A stretch of DNA of 36,103 bases, taken from Candidatus Microgenomatus sp. GTDB lineage: Bacteria; Patescibacteriota; Microgenomatia; UBA8517. The translations under genes and the position numbers were made by a program. The stretch is from contig DYGT01000005.1 in the NCBI GenBank assembly GCA_020724555.1, positions 3,539 to 39,641 on the forward strand. Direction: 5' to 3'. How positions within the stretch are numbered: the first letter of the stretch is position 1; the number at the start of each line of letters is the position of its first letter. The notes below the pieces were generated by a model, which saw only the letters and a program-made list of their open reading frames with translations, searched no databases and had not been told where the DNA came from. Shown piece after piece: positions 16,569-24,877 of this stretch.

Positions 16569-17798
16569 TTATTTAATTACCTCTTTCCCCATCCACTGTT
16601 GCAAGACGTAAGGGACGGCAATACTGCCGTCTTTGTTTTGGTAATTTTCCATAATCGCAATCGGGATGCGGGAGGTGACCAGCGCAGTGCCGTTAAGCAT
16701 ATGTACATATTCATTGCGGTCACCGTCGCGGTATTTGATATTTAAGTTTCTTGCCTGATAATCCGTGGTGTTGCTGGTAGAGGTTACCTCACCGTAATCG
16801 TTTCTTCCGGGCATCCATGCTTCAATATCATATTTTTTAGCAGCAATTGCGCCCAAGTCTCCGGTACACATTTCAAGCACTCGGTAAGGAATAGCGAGCT
16901 TTTGCATTATTTCTTCTTCTATGGCCAACATCTCTTCATGCATCTTGGCCGATTCTGACGGCTCGGTATAAGCAAACATTTCAAGCTTGGTAAACTGGTG
17001 AACACGGTAAAGCCCGCGGCTATATTTACCATAAGCCCCGGCCTCTTGCCTAAAGCAATGGCTAATAGCGGCATATTTTAAGGGTAAATCCTTTTTAGGC
17101 AAAACCTCATCCGCGTGGTACCCGGCCATAGTTACCTCCGAAGTGGCAATAAGCCCCAAATCCGTGTCTTTTATCTCATAAATCTGGGCTTCATCGCCTT
17201 TGGGATTGTAACCGGTCCCCAAATAATACCTGCTTTTTGCCAAATCCGGAGTACAAATAAGCTTAAATCCTTTTTCGGATAAAAACTCAAGGCCAAACTG
17301 GATGAGGGCAAATTCAAGCCTGACTAAATCATTTTTTAAAAAATAAAACTGGGAGCCGGTAACTTTTGCTCCCCTTTCAAAATCAAGTAAGTCTAAATTC
17401 TGTCCCAATTCGAGGTGGTCCTTGGGCTCAAAATCAAACTCCTTTGCCTCCCCCCATTTTTTAATCTCCACATTTTCCTGCTCACCCACGCCCCGAGGAG
17501 CATTTTCATCCGGCAAATTAGGAATTTGTCCTAATACAGAAATTGCATTTTTTTCGCTTTCGGCAAGCTTTTGCCGAAGAGCGGCAAGCTCATTTTTTAT
17601 TATTTTTCCGGCCTCTGTGTCGCACTCTTTTGCAGCTTTATTTTTACGGGCACGCAGTACCTCAACCCGGGCCAATATTTCGCGCCAGGCGATATCTGCC
17701 GCTATCGCTTTATCAACAAGCGCAGGATCATATCCTTTAGCCGCCACACCATCTTTAACTTTTTGCGGATTATTCCGCAGTATATTTATATCAATCAT
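16569..17798 (-). CDS. serS: Seryl-tRNA synthetase
   Basis: The 409-residue class II synthetase charges tRNA-Ser and tRNA-Sec-like substrates with serine. It has the N-terminal antiparallel coiled-coil arm (about 30-100), motif 2 within FRQEAGAYGKYSRGLYRVHQ, and motif 3 in NGTALVTSRIPIAIMENYQ. The length is near the usual 420-430. It follows the HD-domain gene after 16 bases. TATAAA lies six bases before the ATG, so it may have its own start of transcription as well as read-through. Confidence 0.97.
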   Translation of the reverse strand: MIDINILRNNPQKVKDGVAAKGYDPALVDKAIAADIAWREILARVEVLRARKNKAAKECDTEAGKIIKNELAALRQKLAESEKNAISVLGQIPNLPDENAPRGVGEQENVEIKKWGEAKEFDFEPKDHLELGQNLDLLDFERGAKVTGSQFYFLKNDLVRLEFALIQFGLEFLSEKGFKLICTPDLAKSRYYLGTGYNPKGDEAQIYEIKDTDLGLIATSEVTMAGYHADEVLPKKDLPLKYAAISHCFRQEAGAYGKYSRGLYRVHQFTKLEMFAYTEPSESAKMHEEMLAIEEEIMQKLAIPYRVLEMCTGDLGAIAAKKYDIEAWMPGRNDYGEVTSTSNTTDYQARNLNIKYRDGDRNEYVHMLNGTALVTSRIPIAIMENYQNKDGSIAVPYVLQQWMGKEVIK

Positions 17799-17814
17799 AA
17801 ATTTTTTATAACAA

Positions 17815-18375
17815 TCATAGCCCCAACTTACGGTTTATATTTTGCATGGCCCTAAGGGCTATTTCAATAAACTCCCTAAGCTCAATACCTAACTCACTTT
17901 CACAAAGCTCAATTTGCGCTCTGTCAACACCCGCCGCAAACCCTTTTTGCTTCCATTTTTTTAACACAGATTCAACCGTAACTTCTGATAATTTCTTTCC
18001 TTTAACCAAAGCAACCGCCACGATAAGGCCCGTTAATTCATCACAAGTATAAAGCGCCCATTCCATTTGTGTCTTGGGTTCTGGCGCATCCGGCATATAT
18101 TTCCACGCATGGCTTGAAATTGCAGCTAGGACTTCTGGTGAGATACTGTAACCTTTAAGCCACGCAAGCGTCTGGTGGGTATGACGGCTGGTATCTTCTT
18201 TAACAAATTCATAATCAGCGTCGTGCAAAAGCCCGGCCAAACCCCAGGCTTCCTCATCCCCTCCAAGCCGTCGCGCTAAAGCACGCATCACGACTTCAAC
18301 GGCGAGCATATGCCGCACCAGATTTTGGTTTTTGGTATGCTTTCGCACAAGAGCCAGTGCTTCATCCCTTGTCAT
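17815..18375 (-). CDS. HD-domain phosphohydrolase
   Basis: The 186-residue HD-superfamily protein has the metal-binding set in order: H22, H51-D52 (GLLHDADYE), H89 (SSHAW) and D112 (CDELTG). This subfamily is annotated only as HD hydrolases and probably acts on nucleotides or nucleotide second messengers; the substrate is unknown. Its start overlaps the lysS stop by four bases. It sits between lysS and serS, so co-expression with two tRNA synthetases is expected. Confidence 0.85.
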   Translation of the reverse strand: MTRDEALALVRKHTKNQNLVRHMLAVEVVMRALARRLGGDEEAWGLAGLLHDADYEFVKEDTSRHTHQTLAWLKGYSISPEVLAAISSHAWKYMPDAPEPKTQMEWALYTCDELTGLIVAVALVKGKKLSEVTVESVLKKWKQKGFAAGVDRAQIELCESELGIELREFIEIALRAMQNINRKLGL

Positions 18376-19856
18376 TGTTTTTCCTCCGGACGCAGTAGTG
18401 GAAAAAAGACAGTTTCGCGGATGGGCTTGTCTGCCAAAAAACTAAAAAGCCGCTCAGACACGCCAAACCCTGTAACCGGTGGCATGCCGTATTCTAAAGC
18501 ACGAACAAAATCCGCATCATGCATCTGGGCTTCACTATCGCCCGCATCGCGCATTTTCTGCTGCGCCGCAAAGCGCTCAGCCTGGTCCAAGGGGTCATTG
18601 AGCTCGCTATAGCCATTGCCCATTTCAGACCCGGCCAAAATTATTTGATAGCGCTCGGTTAACTTTGGTCTCTTTTCATCGCGTTTGGCCAAGGGGGATA
18701 CATCAACCGGATGCCCGGTGAGAAACGCAGGACCGGCGATATTTTTTCTGATACTTTTCCAAAGAAGGTCAAGCAAACGCCCTTTCAGGTCCGCTTTATC
18801 ATAAGCGATTTTCAGCTCATCCAGTTTTGCGCGGATATCATCCTCACTAGCCACCAGTACATCTACACCTGTTTTTTCTAATACTATTTGTTGGTAATCC
18901 AACCTTTCCCAGGGCTTACCCAGGTCTACCTCAAAATCTCCGATTTTAAAATTTAATTTTCCAAAAGTCTTTTCTGCAATATATTTATACATCTCTTCTA
19001 CTAACCCCATAGAATCTTCAAAATTCGCATATGCCCAATAAAACTCCATCTGAGTATAATCCTGAAGATGCTCGCGGCTAATGCCTTCGTTTCTAAACTG
19101 CCTACCGATCTCAAAAGTCTTTTCAAAACCGGCAACCATCAAGCGCTTTTGCCAAAGCTCACCCATGGAAATGCGCAAATAGAGATCAATGTCCAAGGCG
19201 TCGTGGTGCGTAACAAACGGTTTTGCATCCGCCCCTCCGGCAGTATTTTCCAGTACCGGAGTTTCGACCTCCAAAAAGCCTTTTTCATTTAAAAAATCCC
19301 GCATTGATCCCCAAAATATTGCTTTCTTTTTTAATAAAGTACGGATCTCGTCATTTAAAATTAAATCCACATATCGCTGCCGGTAGCGCAATTCTTCATC
19401 CTTTATGCCATGCCACTCGGAAGGCAAGGGACGGATTGATTTTGAAAGCAAACGGATTTTTTGGGGAGTGATGGATATTTCACCGCGGACAGTTTTTCCT
19501 ACCACTCCCGAGGCTTCAATAAAATCTCCGATATCCAGAAGGTGAAGATCAGCGTACCCCAAATTCTGCTCATCGCTATTGGTTTCGCCTAATTCCTCAC
19601 GTTTTATAAACAATTGGATTGTGCCCGAGTCGTCCTTTATGTGGCAAAATACGATAGCCCCATGTTCTCGCCAGCTCATAATACGGCCGGTAACTACCAC
19701 TTTTTGGTCTTTGAATTTGTCGAAATTATCAATAATTTCCTGGTTTTTTTGTAGTTTTCGTGCTTTAGAAGGATAAGGATTTATACCTAATTCACGCAAA
19801 CGCTCAAGCTTTTCAAGCCTAACTTTCCGTATATTTTCAAACCTAGTTTCACTCAT
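18372..19856 (-). CDS. lysS: Lysyl-tRNA synthetase, class II
   Basis: The 494-residue enzyme charges tRNA-Lys. The N-terminal OB-fold anticodon-binding domain (about 45-150) includes VVVTGRIMSWREHGAIVFCH. The class II catalytic domain has motif 2 (RQFRNEGISREHLQDYTQME) and motif 3 near the C-terminus (GFGVSERLFSFLADKPIRET). Most LysRS have GIGIDRL in motif 3, so GVSERL is a variant. It is the first gene of the lysS-HD-serS operon. Confidence 0.96.
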   Translation of the reverse strand: MSETRFENIRKVRLEKLERLRELGINPYPSKARKLQKNQEIIDNFDKFKDQKVVVTGRIMSWREHGAIVFCHIKDDSGTIQLFIKREELGETNSDEQNLGYADLHLLDIGDFIEASGVVGKTVRGEISITPQKIRLLSKSIRPLPSEWHGIKDEELRYRQRYVDLILNDEIRTLLKKKAIFWGSMRDFLNEKGFLEVETPVLENTAGGADAKPFVTHHDALDIDLYLRISMGELWQKRLMVAGFEKTFEIGRQFRNEGISREHLQDYTQMEFYWAYANFEDSMGLVEEMYKYIAEKTFGKLNFKIGDFEVDLGKPWERLDYQQIVLEKTGVDVLVASEDDIRAKLDELKIAYDKADLKGRLLDLLWKSIRKNIAGPAFLTGHPVDVSPLAKRDEKRPKLTERYQIILAGSEMGNGYSELNDPLDQAERFAAQQKMRDAGDSEAQMHDADFVRALEYGMPPVTGFGVSERLFSFLADKPIRETVFFPLLRPEEKQ

Positions 19857-19866
19857 CTTAATTGTT

Positions 19867-19872
19867 AGTATA
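19867..19872 (-). promoter_or_regulatory. -10 box of lysS
   Basis: TATACT on the minus strand, ten bases before the lysS ATG. It predicts a 5' leader of about three bases and no ribosome binding site. Confidence 0.45.
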
Positions 19873-19887
19873 CAACGATGTTAAGAA

Positions 19888-19915
19888 ACAAAAAACCTCC
19901 CCTGTCGGGAGGTTT
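19888..19915 (-). terminator. Rho-independent terminator of greA
   Basis: On the minus strand a 9-bp stem (AAACCTCCC / GGGAGGTTT) with loop GACAG is followed by a T run. It lies 22 bases after the greA stop and before lysS, so the two are separate transcripts. Confidence 0.85.
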
Positions 19916-19937
19916 AATCTTTAATTTCAAGCCTCCC

Positions 19938-20414
19938 TTAAGAAAGAGACTTCACTTCTAAAATTTTATAACTAATAGTTCCCGCAGGAGCTTCCACTTC
20001 TACAATATCACCGACTTTTTTGCCGACCAATTTGCTTCCAAGAGGAGATTTAGGTGAAATTCTTTTTTTCATGGGGTCAGCCTCCCATTCACCCACAATC
20101 TCAAATTCCTGGTTAACTCCGTCATTATTTAAGGTTACTAAAGTCCCCAGAGATACTTGCCCATCCACAATATCCTGAGGCTCGATTATCTCAGCGTGGT
20201 CCACGACATGTTTTAGCTCGTCAATCCTGCCGTCTAAAAACTCCAGTTCTTCCTTGGCGTCGATATAGTCGCTATTTTCTCGAAGATCTCCCTCTTGGCG
20301 GGCACGTTCCAGTCTTTCGACAGCTTTAGGTCTTTTATTTGCCATAAGATCAGCAAGCTCGCTTTTAAGAGCTTCAAACCCTTTTCTTGTTACTTGTATT
20401 TCCTGATTATTCAT
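19938..20414 (-). CDS. greA: Transcription elongation factor GreA
   Basis: GreA rescues backtracked RNA polymerase by stimulating transcript cleavage through its coiled-coil tip. The 158-residue protein has an N-terminal coiled coil with the acidic tip DLRENSDYIDAKEE and a C-terminal globular domain including SPKSPLGSKLVGKKVGD. The ATG at 20414 is chosen because a strong ribosome binding site, AAAGGAGG, precedes it. A GTG 16 codons upstream opens the frame further, but those residues are unlike GreA. The gene has a long leader of about 168 bases from its promoter. Confidence 0.96.
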   Translation of the reverse strand: MNNQEIQVTRKGFEALKSELADLMANKRPKAVERLERARQEGDLRENSDYIDAKEELEFLDGRIDELKHVVDHAEIIEPQDIVDGQVSLGTLVTLNNDGVNQEFEIVGEWEADPMKKRISPKSPLGSKLVGKKVGDIVEVEAPAGTISYKILEVKSLS

Positions 20415-20582
20415 TTTATTTTTCCTCCTTTTTAACATAAAAAGCCTTTCTTTTTCTATCACGAAGGATTAAGAGTACCCTCGCGAGTCAGCGATTAATC
20501 TTCTTTGCTGAAGACTCTTTTACGAAAAAAAAGGAAGCTTGTATGTTAGTTTTTTTCATTGAGAGGCTATTTTTTAATAACA
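20415..20582 (-). promoter_or_regulatory. Long structured 5' leader of greA
   Basis: This is the stretch between the predicted transcription start and the greA ribosome binding site. On the minus strand it holds an eight-T run (near 20525-20532), a possible stem TCAGC / GCTGA, a self-complementary CTCGCGAG, and an outer pairing AAGAGT / ACTCTT. A small open reading frame lies inside (20488-20559). Most other promoters in the window leave almost no leader, so this one is exceptional. A regulatory role is inference. Confidence 0.45.
20488..20559 (-). CDS. Possible 23-codon leader peptide upstream of greA
   Basis: ATG to TGA encodes 23 residues starting MKKTNIQ, with three consecutive phenylalanine codons made by a T run (SFFFV) and a basic end (KKINR). 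It begins about 23 bases after the predicted transcription start. There is no ribosome binding site. The stop lies inside the CTCGCGAG hairpin. It could be a leader peptide, or chance. Confidence 0.25.
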   Translation of the reverse strand: MKKTNIQASFFFVKESSAKKINR

Positions 20583-20588
20583 AGCAGT

Positions 20589-20617
20589 ATTTTATGTATT
20601 TATATGGTCTTTGTCAA
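20589..20617 (-). promoter_or_regulatory. Promoter of greA
   Basis: Perfect TTGACA (20612-20617), a 17-base spacer and TAAAAT (20589-20594) on the minus strand. No other gene start lies between it and greA. Confidence 0.75.
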
Positions 20618-20745
20618 GTAAATATTGCGCTTTAGCCTGATTTTCGAAAAAAATAGCTATTTCCAAAAATAAATTTTTGCGTATTATAGTTTTTTTCTGC
20701 TTTACTGCTTCCCAATCTCGATCATTCATTCTATTATAGTTCGCA

Positions 20746-22980
20746 ATGAAACGCCTTTATGTACTTTTTACAATCTCCGGTGCTCTAGGCCTATTGTACC
20801 AGGTAATATGGGCAAGAATGCTTGTCTTAATTTTCGGGAACACCACGTATTCAACCACCACCGTTATCTCAGTTTTCATGGGTGGACTAGCAATAGGCTC
20901 GGTCTTTTTTGGCTGGCTATCTGATAAAAAAATAAATAATTTACGGCTCTGGGGCATTTTAGAATTTTTAATCGGAATATCAGCACTTTTTGTCCTTATT
21001 GCCTTTCCGTATGTAAAAACTTTCTATACTGGCTCAACAAGCATGCGGTTTATTATCTCCGCGCTGTTAATTTTACCCCCGACTTTTTTTATGGGAGGGA
21101 CATTGCCGGTTCTTATAAAACACTTAAACCAAAATAATCTGACAACTACAGTTTCAAAACTTTATTTTGTAAACACTTTAGGGGCATTTATCGGAACGCT
21201 TTTGACGGCGTTTATCTTGCTTGAAATATTCGGGATGGAGCTTACAGTTTTGTTTGCCGCCTGGGCCAATATCAGCCTGGGACTCGTGTCTTTTACAATA
21301 AAATTAAAAAAGAACAACAATCAAATAAATGAAGTTACTCATGCTAACGCGCACAGAGCAAATTACTCAAAATCAACAATTATTTTTATCATGCTTTCAT
21401 TCTTTATGTCTGGAGCGATCTCTCTTTCATACGAAATTGTTTGGACAAGGCTTTTAATCTCCTCTCTGGGGACTTATGTTTATGCCTTTGCAACCATTTT
21501 AGCAACCATCCTTTTGGGTATTGCGGCAGGCGCAATCATAACCCCGGCGATAATTGCAAAAAGCAATAAATATGCGCTTATGTTTGGCATGATCCAAATT
21601 GGCATTGGCCTTTTAGCGGTAATTTCTATTTTAATTTTGGGGCTAGACCTTGCCATGTCTGCGCCAATAAAATTAATCTCAGTACTTCTACCTGCTTCTA
21701 TTTTGATGGGTATGTCTTTTCCCGTAGTTTCGGCTTTATTTGAAAATAGCCAAAGACTCGGGTCTCAAGTGGGGCTTGCCTATAGCTTAAATACGGCGGG
21801 GTCAATTGTGGGGCCAATTGTGACAGGTTTTTTTCTTATTGGCTTTATAGGGACAAACTACACGCTTCTTTTGTTGGCAATTTTAAATTTAACCGTGGGC
21901 GGACTTTTAGTTGCAAGCGAAAATAAAAAGTTTGCTCCTTTTGCCTTCTTGGTAATTTTTCCAATATCAGCCATAATCATAACCGCCAAAACCTCACCCC
22001 ATATATATCTGGAAAATAGCATAAAAGAAAAAATTGCTTATTATGAAAGCCAGGGTTGGGATTGGAAAATATTAGAAGATGAGGCAGCGTCTATCTTAGC
22101 ATTCGCTGGTGACAAAAGCCCGAGTGACAAAGGTTTGATTATAGACGGAGTGCAAACGACCACCCTTACGATACAAACAAAACTTTTAGCGCATCTTCCG
22201 CTATTTCTTCATGAAAACCCCAAAAATATGCTTATTATTGCTTTTGGCATGGGAACTACTTACCGCTCGGCTTTGGCGCACGACATCTATGTAGACGCAG
22301 TCGAACTTGTTCCCTCGGTACCCCTTACTTTTGAAATGTTTTTTAAAAACGGCAATGAGGTTTTAAATAACCCCAAAGGCAAGATTATCATCAACGACGG
22401 AAGAAATTATATTGCTCTAGCGGACAAAAAATATGATGTTATCGCCATCGATCCGCCACCACCAATAAATGCCGCCGGAACTACGGTTTTATATTCACAA
22501 GAATTTTACGAAGATGCCAAAAAAATTTTAAATCAGGAAGGGATCCTGGCTGCTTGGTTTTGGTATGGTTCGTCCGAGGATGACTTTAAAATGCTTTTTG
22601 CCAGCATGCGCAGCGTATTTCCCCATATCTTGGTGGCCGTAAGCCCGGACGGCCGGGGGGTTTTCTTTTTTGGAAGTGAGAAAAAAATAGTTATTAACAA
22701 AGAAATACTTAACAAGCGCTACCAAGGCCTGGTGTACCAAGATTTAAATGAATGGACAAACTCGCCTTACTCTGCGCAAAAACTAATGGAACTTTTTGTG
22801 GGTGATGAGAAAACGGTTGACCGTTTTGTCAAAAACGCAACACCTCTGACCGATAACCATCCAAAAACAGAATATTTTTTTCTCCGCCACAAGTTAAATC
22901 CACGCCCAAATATCAATCCGGATTGGGTTCACCCTATACCGGAAACTTTTGATAAAATGCATAGGATTATCCGTTTATGA
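20746..22980 (+). CDS. Fused multi-pass membrane transporter-like / spermidine-synthase-like protein
   Basis: The 744-residue protein joins an N-terminal MFS-like membrane region of about 12 helices (1-430) to a C-terminal spermidine-synthase-like Rossmann domain (about 480-700). Such fusions are common but their reaction is mostly unproven. The N-terminus has SGALGLLYQVIWARML, repeated in variant form at SGAISLSYEIVWTRLL, which marks the two halves. In the enzyme part the nucleotide loop reads IIAFGMGTTYRS, without the acidic GGGDG of true spermidine synthases. IAIDPPPPI holds the place of the catalytic aspartate loop. The start has TATTAT eight bases upstream. The next gene overlaps by four bases. 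Confidence 0.8.
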   Translation: MKRLYVLFTISGALGLLYQVIWARMLVLIFGNTTYSTTTVISVFMGGLAIGSVFFGWLSDKKINNLRLWGILEFLIGISALFVLIAFPYVKTFYTGSTSMRFIISALLILPPTFFMGGTLPVLIKHLNQNNLTTTVSKLYFVNTLGAFIGTLLTAFILLEIFGMELTVLFAAWANISLGLVSFTIKLKKNNNQINEVTHANAHRANYSKSTIIFIMLSFFMSGAISLSYEIVWTRLLISSLGTYVYAFATILATILLGIAAGAIITPAIIAKSNKYALMFGMIQIGIGLLAVISILILGLDLAMSAPIKLISVLLPASILMGMSFPVVSALFENSQRLGSQVGLAYSLNTAGSIVGPIVTGFFLIGFIGTNYTLLLLAILNLTVGGLLVASENKKFAPFAFLVIFPISAIIITAKTSPHIYLENSIKEKIAYYESQGWDWKILEDEAASILAFAGDKSPSDKGLIIDGVQTTTLTIQTKLLAHLPLFLHENPKNMLIIAFGMGTTYRSALAHDIYVDAVELVPSVPLTFEMFFKNGNEVLNNPKGKIIINDGRNYIALADKKYDVIAIDPPPPINAAGTTVLYSQEFYEDAKKILNQEGILAAWFWYGSSEDDFKMLFASMRSVFPHILVAVSPDGRGVFFFGSEKKIVINKEILNKRYQGLVYQDLNEWTNSPYSAQKLMELFVGDEKTVDRFVKNATPLTDNHPKTEYFFLRHKLNPRPNINPDWVHPIPETFDKMHRIIRL

Positions 22981-23285
22981 GCGATTTTTTAAAAAAAGTT
23001 TTGGCTGAAGTAAATCAAATTCCTGCAGGTAAAGTAGCAAGCTATGGACAGATCGCTTTGTGGGCAGGAAAACCTAAAGCGGCGCGTGAGGTTGGTTGGA
23101 TTTTAAACCAAAACGACCGTATGGATATTCCCTGGTGGCGGGTTGTAAACAAAGAAGGCCGTATTACTTTTAAAGGTAGTTTACTTTATGGGACACAAGA
23201 CCAAATCCGCGCTTTACAAGCAGAAGGTGTCAAAATCAAAAACTACCAAATCGATATGAATAAATATGGCTACTCAAAGACTTAA
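22977..23285 (+). CDS. Alkyltransferase-like (ATL/MGMT C-terminal family) protein
   Basis: The 102-residue protein has the fold signature of the O6-alkylguanine-DNA alkyltransferase C-terminal domain: IPAGKVASYGQIALWAGKP, helix-turn-helix REVGWILNQN, then the active-site loop. In MGMT this loop is PCHRV with a reactive cysteine; in ATL proteins it is PWHRV. Here it is PWWRVV (52-57), so both cysteine and histidine are tryptophan. It should bind alkylated or bulky DNA damage and flag it for nucleotide excision repair, without transferring alkyl groups. It overlaps the previous gene (ATGA) and abuts the lysine-rich gene. Confidence 0.85.
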   Translation: MSDFLKKVLAEVNQIPAGKVASYGQIALWAGKPKAAREVGWILNQNDRMDIPWWRVVNKEGRITFKGSLLYGTQDQIRALQAEGVKIKNYQIDMNKYGYSKT

Positions 23286-23286
23286 T

Positions 23287-23409
23287 TTATTTTTTTGATC
23301 TTTTGTTTTTGGTTTTATTTTTAGTAACTCTTTTTTTTGATGCGACCTTTTTTACAGGCTTTTTAACCGTTTTCTTTGTTACTTTTTTAACTTTCTTTTT
23401 TGCGGGCAT
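23287..23409 (-). CDS. Lysine-rich histone-H1-like small protein
   Basis: This 40-residue product is encoded on the minus strand. It starts MPAKKKVKKVTKKTVKKPVK and continues with KKVASKKRVTKNK to a TAA stop. Nineteen lysines and two arginines make more than half the protein basic, with alternating valine, threonine and alanine, like the C-terminal tails of histone H1 and bacterial HU/Hc1 proteins. A strong ribosome binding site (GGGGGTGAT) seven bases before the ATG makes coding very likely. DNA or RNA binding in the nucleoid is inferred from composition. It is divergent from the flavocytochrome gene. The complementary plus-strand frame, rich in Phe and Leu, is its shadow. Confidence 0.8.
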   Translation of the reverse strand: MPAKKKVKKVTKKTVKKPVKKVASKKRVTKNKTKNKRSKK

Positions 23410-23518
23410 TTTAATCACCCCCTCTTACCACAAGGGGCAAATTCTTATGGGCAAGCACTGTCTTTGTACTCACATCTGCCTTTGCTTAATTAATGTAACT
23501 TTTATAACAATTTGTCAA

Positions 23519-23524
23519 TATAAT
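23519..23524 (+). promoter_or_regulatory. -10 box of the ferric-reductase-like gene
   Basis: Consensus TATAAT, five bases before the ATG at 23530, no ribosome binding site. On the opposite strand TTGACA (23513-23518) may be the -35 of the divergent lysine-rich gene. Confidence 0.6.
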
Positions 23525-23529
23525 AAACT

Positions 23530-24816
23530 ATGAAAATCTTTAACAAAAAAAGACTGAGGTTATTAATGTTTCTCCATGCAATAACTTTAATATTATGGCT
23601 TATGGCAAAACCAAATTTTTTTATTTTTAAAAACACGCCTTTTCTTGCACTTGCTCAAATTTCCGGCTTATGGGCGGCTACTGCGGTTAGCTTAAATTTT
23701 GTTCTCGCTGCCCGTTTAGGGGTGGTGAATAAATTTTTGGGAGGATTAGATAAGGCTTATTTACTCCACGCACAAACCGGTAAAATCGCTTTTTTCTATA
23801 TGCTTTTCCACCTCTTACTTTTATTAATAGATGCGCTACCAAGCACTAAATTAGCGCTTTCTTATATCATACCTTTTATAGATATTGCCTATGATATGGG
23901 TAAAATTGCCCTATCTCTTTTTACTCTGCTTTTAGTTTTAACCCTAATAATTAAACTTCCTTATCATATCTGGCGCAAAACCCACCAGTTGATGGTCTTG
24001 CCTATGCTTTTTTTGCTTTTTCATACTCTGCTCATCACCAGCGACGTTTCTGTATATATGCCCTTAAGGATCTGGATAGTGGGAATTGTGAGCATTGGGT
24101 TAACTCTTTATGTATATAAAATGTTTATATATCCAATTTATGGGCCGAAATATTTGTATGTCATAAATAAAATTACTGATATGAGAACTGCCACTGAAAT
24201 AATCTTAAAGCCGGTTAACAAAAAGCTTAATTTCGAACCAGGACAATTTGTATTTGTGCAATTTATCAGTAAAAAGGTAACCCAAGAGGAACACCCCTTT
24301 TCTATATCAAGCTCTCCCGCGAGAAATTATATTCGTTTAACAATTAAAAAAAGCGGAGACTTTACCAACAAGTTGAGTTTATTAGAAGTAAAAGAAAAAG
24401 CAAATATATATGGTCCATATGGACACTTTGGACAACGGGCCTTAACCGGGCAGAAACCTTTAATTTTTATTGCGGGCGGAATCGGCATCACACCGTTTTT
24501 GAGCATCCTCACGTATCTGTCCGAAAATAAAATCGACAAAAAAGTCACACTCTTTTACTCACATAAAATGGGCGAAGCGTTATACAAAAATAATCTTAAA
24601 AAATTACAAAATAAAAATATTAATATAATCTTACACAACTCAAACTCTCAAGGATATATAACTGCTGAGAAAGTACTCAAAACTACAGGCTACCAGCGTC
24701 CTCTAATATTTCTTTGCGGTCCCATAGGGATGATGAAATCATTGTCTCAACAATTTCAAGCTTTAGGGATAAAAGAGAAAAATATATTATTTGAAGATTT
24801 TAACCTCAAAAAATAA
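23530..24816 (+). CDS. Ferric-reductase-like transmembrane flavocytochrome
   Basis: The 428-residue protein has an N-terminal ferric-reductase-like haem domain of about six helices (10-200) and a C-terminal FAD/NAD(P)H oxidoreductase domain (about 205-428). Haem-ligand pairs fit the family spacing: H80 and H94 (13 residues between), H152 and H165 (12 between). The flavin motif is HPFSISSSP, the nicotinamide-nucleotide motif is GGIGITPFLSIL, and the end has LCGPIGMMKSL. It should move electrons from cytoplasmic NAD(P)H across the membrane to an outside acceptor such as Fe(III), Cu(II), oxygen or a partner protein. The cupredoxin gene follows after 61 bases and is a candidate partner. Confidence 0.88.
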   Translation: MKIFNKKRLRLLMFLHAITLILWLMAKPNFFIFKNTPFLALAQISGLWAATAVSLNFVLAARLGVVNKFLGGLDKAYLLHAQTGKIAFFYMLFHLLLLLIDALPSTKLALSYIIPFIDIAYDMGKIALSLFTLLLVLTLIIKLPYHIWRKTHQLMVLPMLFLLFHTLLITSDVSVYMPLRIWIVGIVSIGLTLYVYKMFIYPIYGPKYLYVINKITDMRTATEIILKPVNKKLNFEPGQFVFVQFISKKVTQEEHPFSISSSPARNYIRLTIKKSGDFTNKLSLLEVKEKANIYGPYGHFGQRALTGQKPLIFIAGGIGITPFLSILTYLSENKIDKKVTLFYSHKMGEALYKNNLKKLQNKNINIILHNSNSQGYITAEKVLKTTGYQRPLIFLCGPIGMMKSLSQQFQALGIKEKNILFEDFNLKK

Positions 24817-24838
24817 TAAAGTCTCTTTTACAATTTTA

Positions 24839-24847
24839 TGCTACAAT
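24839..24847 (+). promoter_or_regulatory. Extended -10 promoter of the cupredoxin gene
   Basis: TGCTACAAT matches the same TGn-extended box seen before secA, but here the ATG is 30 bases downstream and a strong AAGGGAGGTG ribosome binding site lies between. This gene is one of the few with a real leader. Confidence 0.55.
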
Positions 24848-24877
24848 ACCAAAACATATTAAGGGAGGTGAATATGT

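Noticed and set aside
20415-20462. GTG start adding 16 residues to GreA
   Set aside because: The added residues do not resemble GreA and include the ribosome binding site of the ATG at 20414.
23303-23533. Plus-strand 76-codon hydrophobic frame rich in Phe and Leu
   Set aside because: It is the complement of the lysine-rich gene, which has a strong ribosome binding site and a protein-like repeat pattern. This frame has no ribosome binding site.
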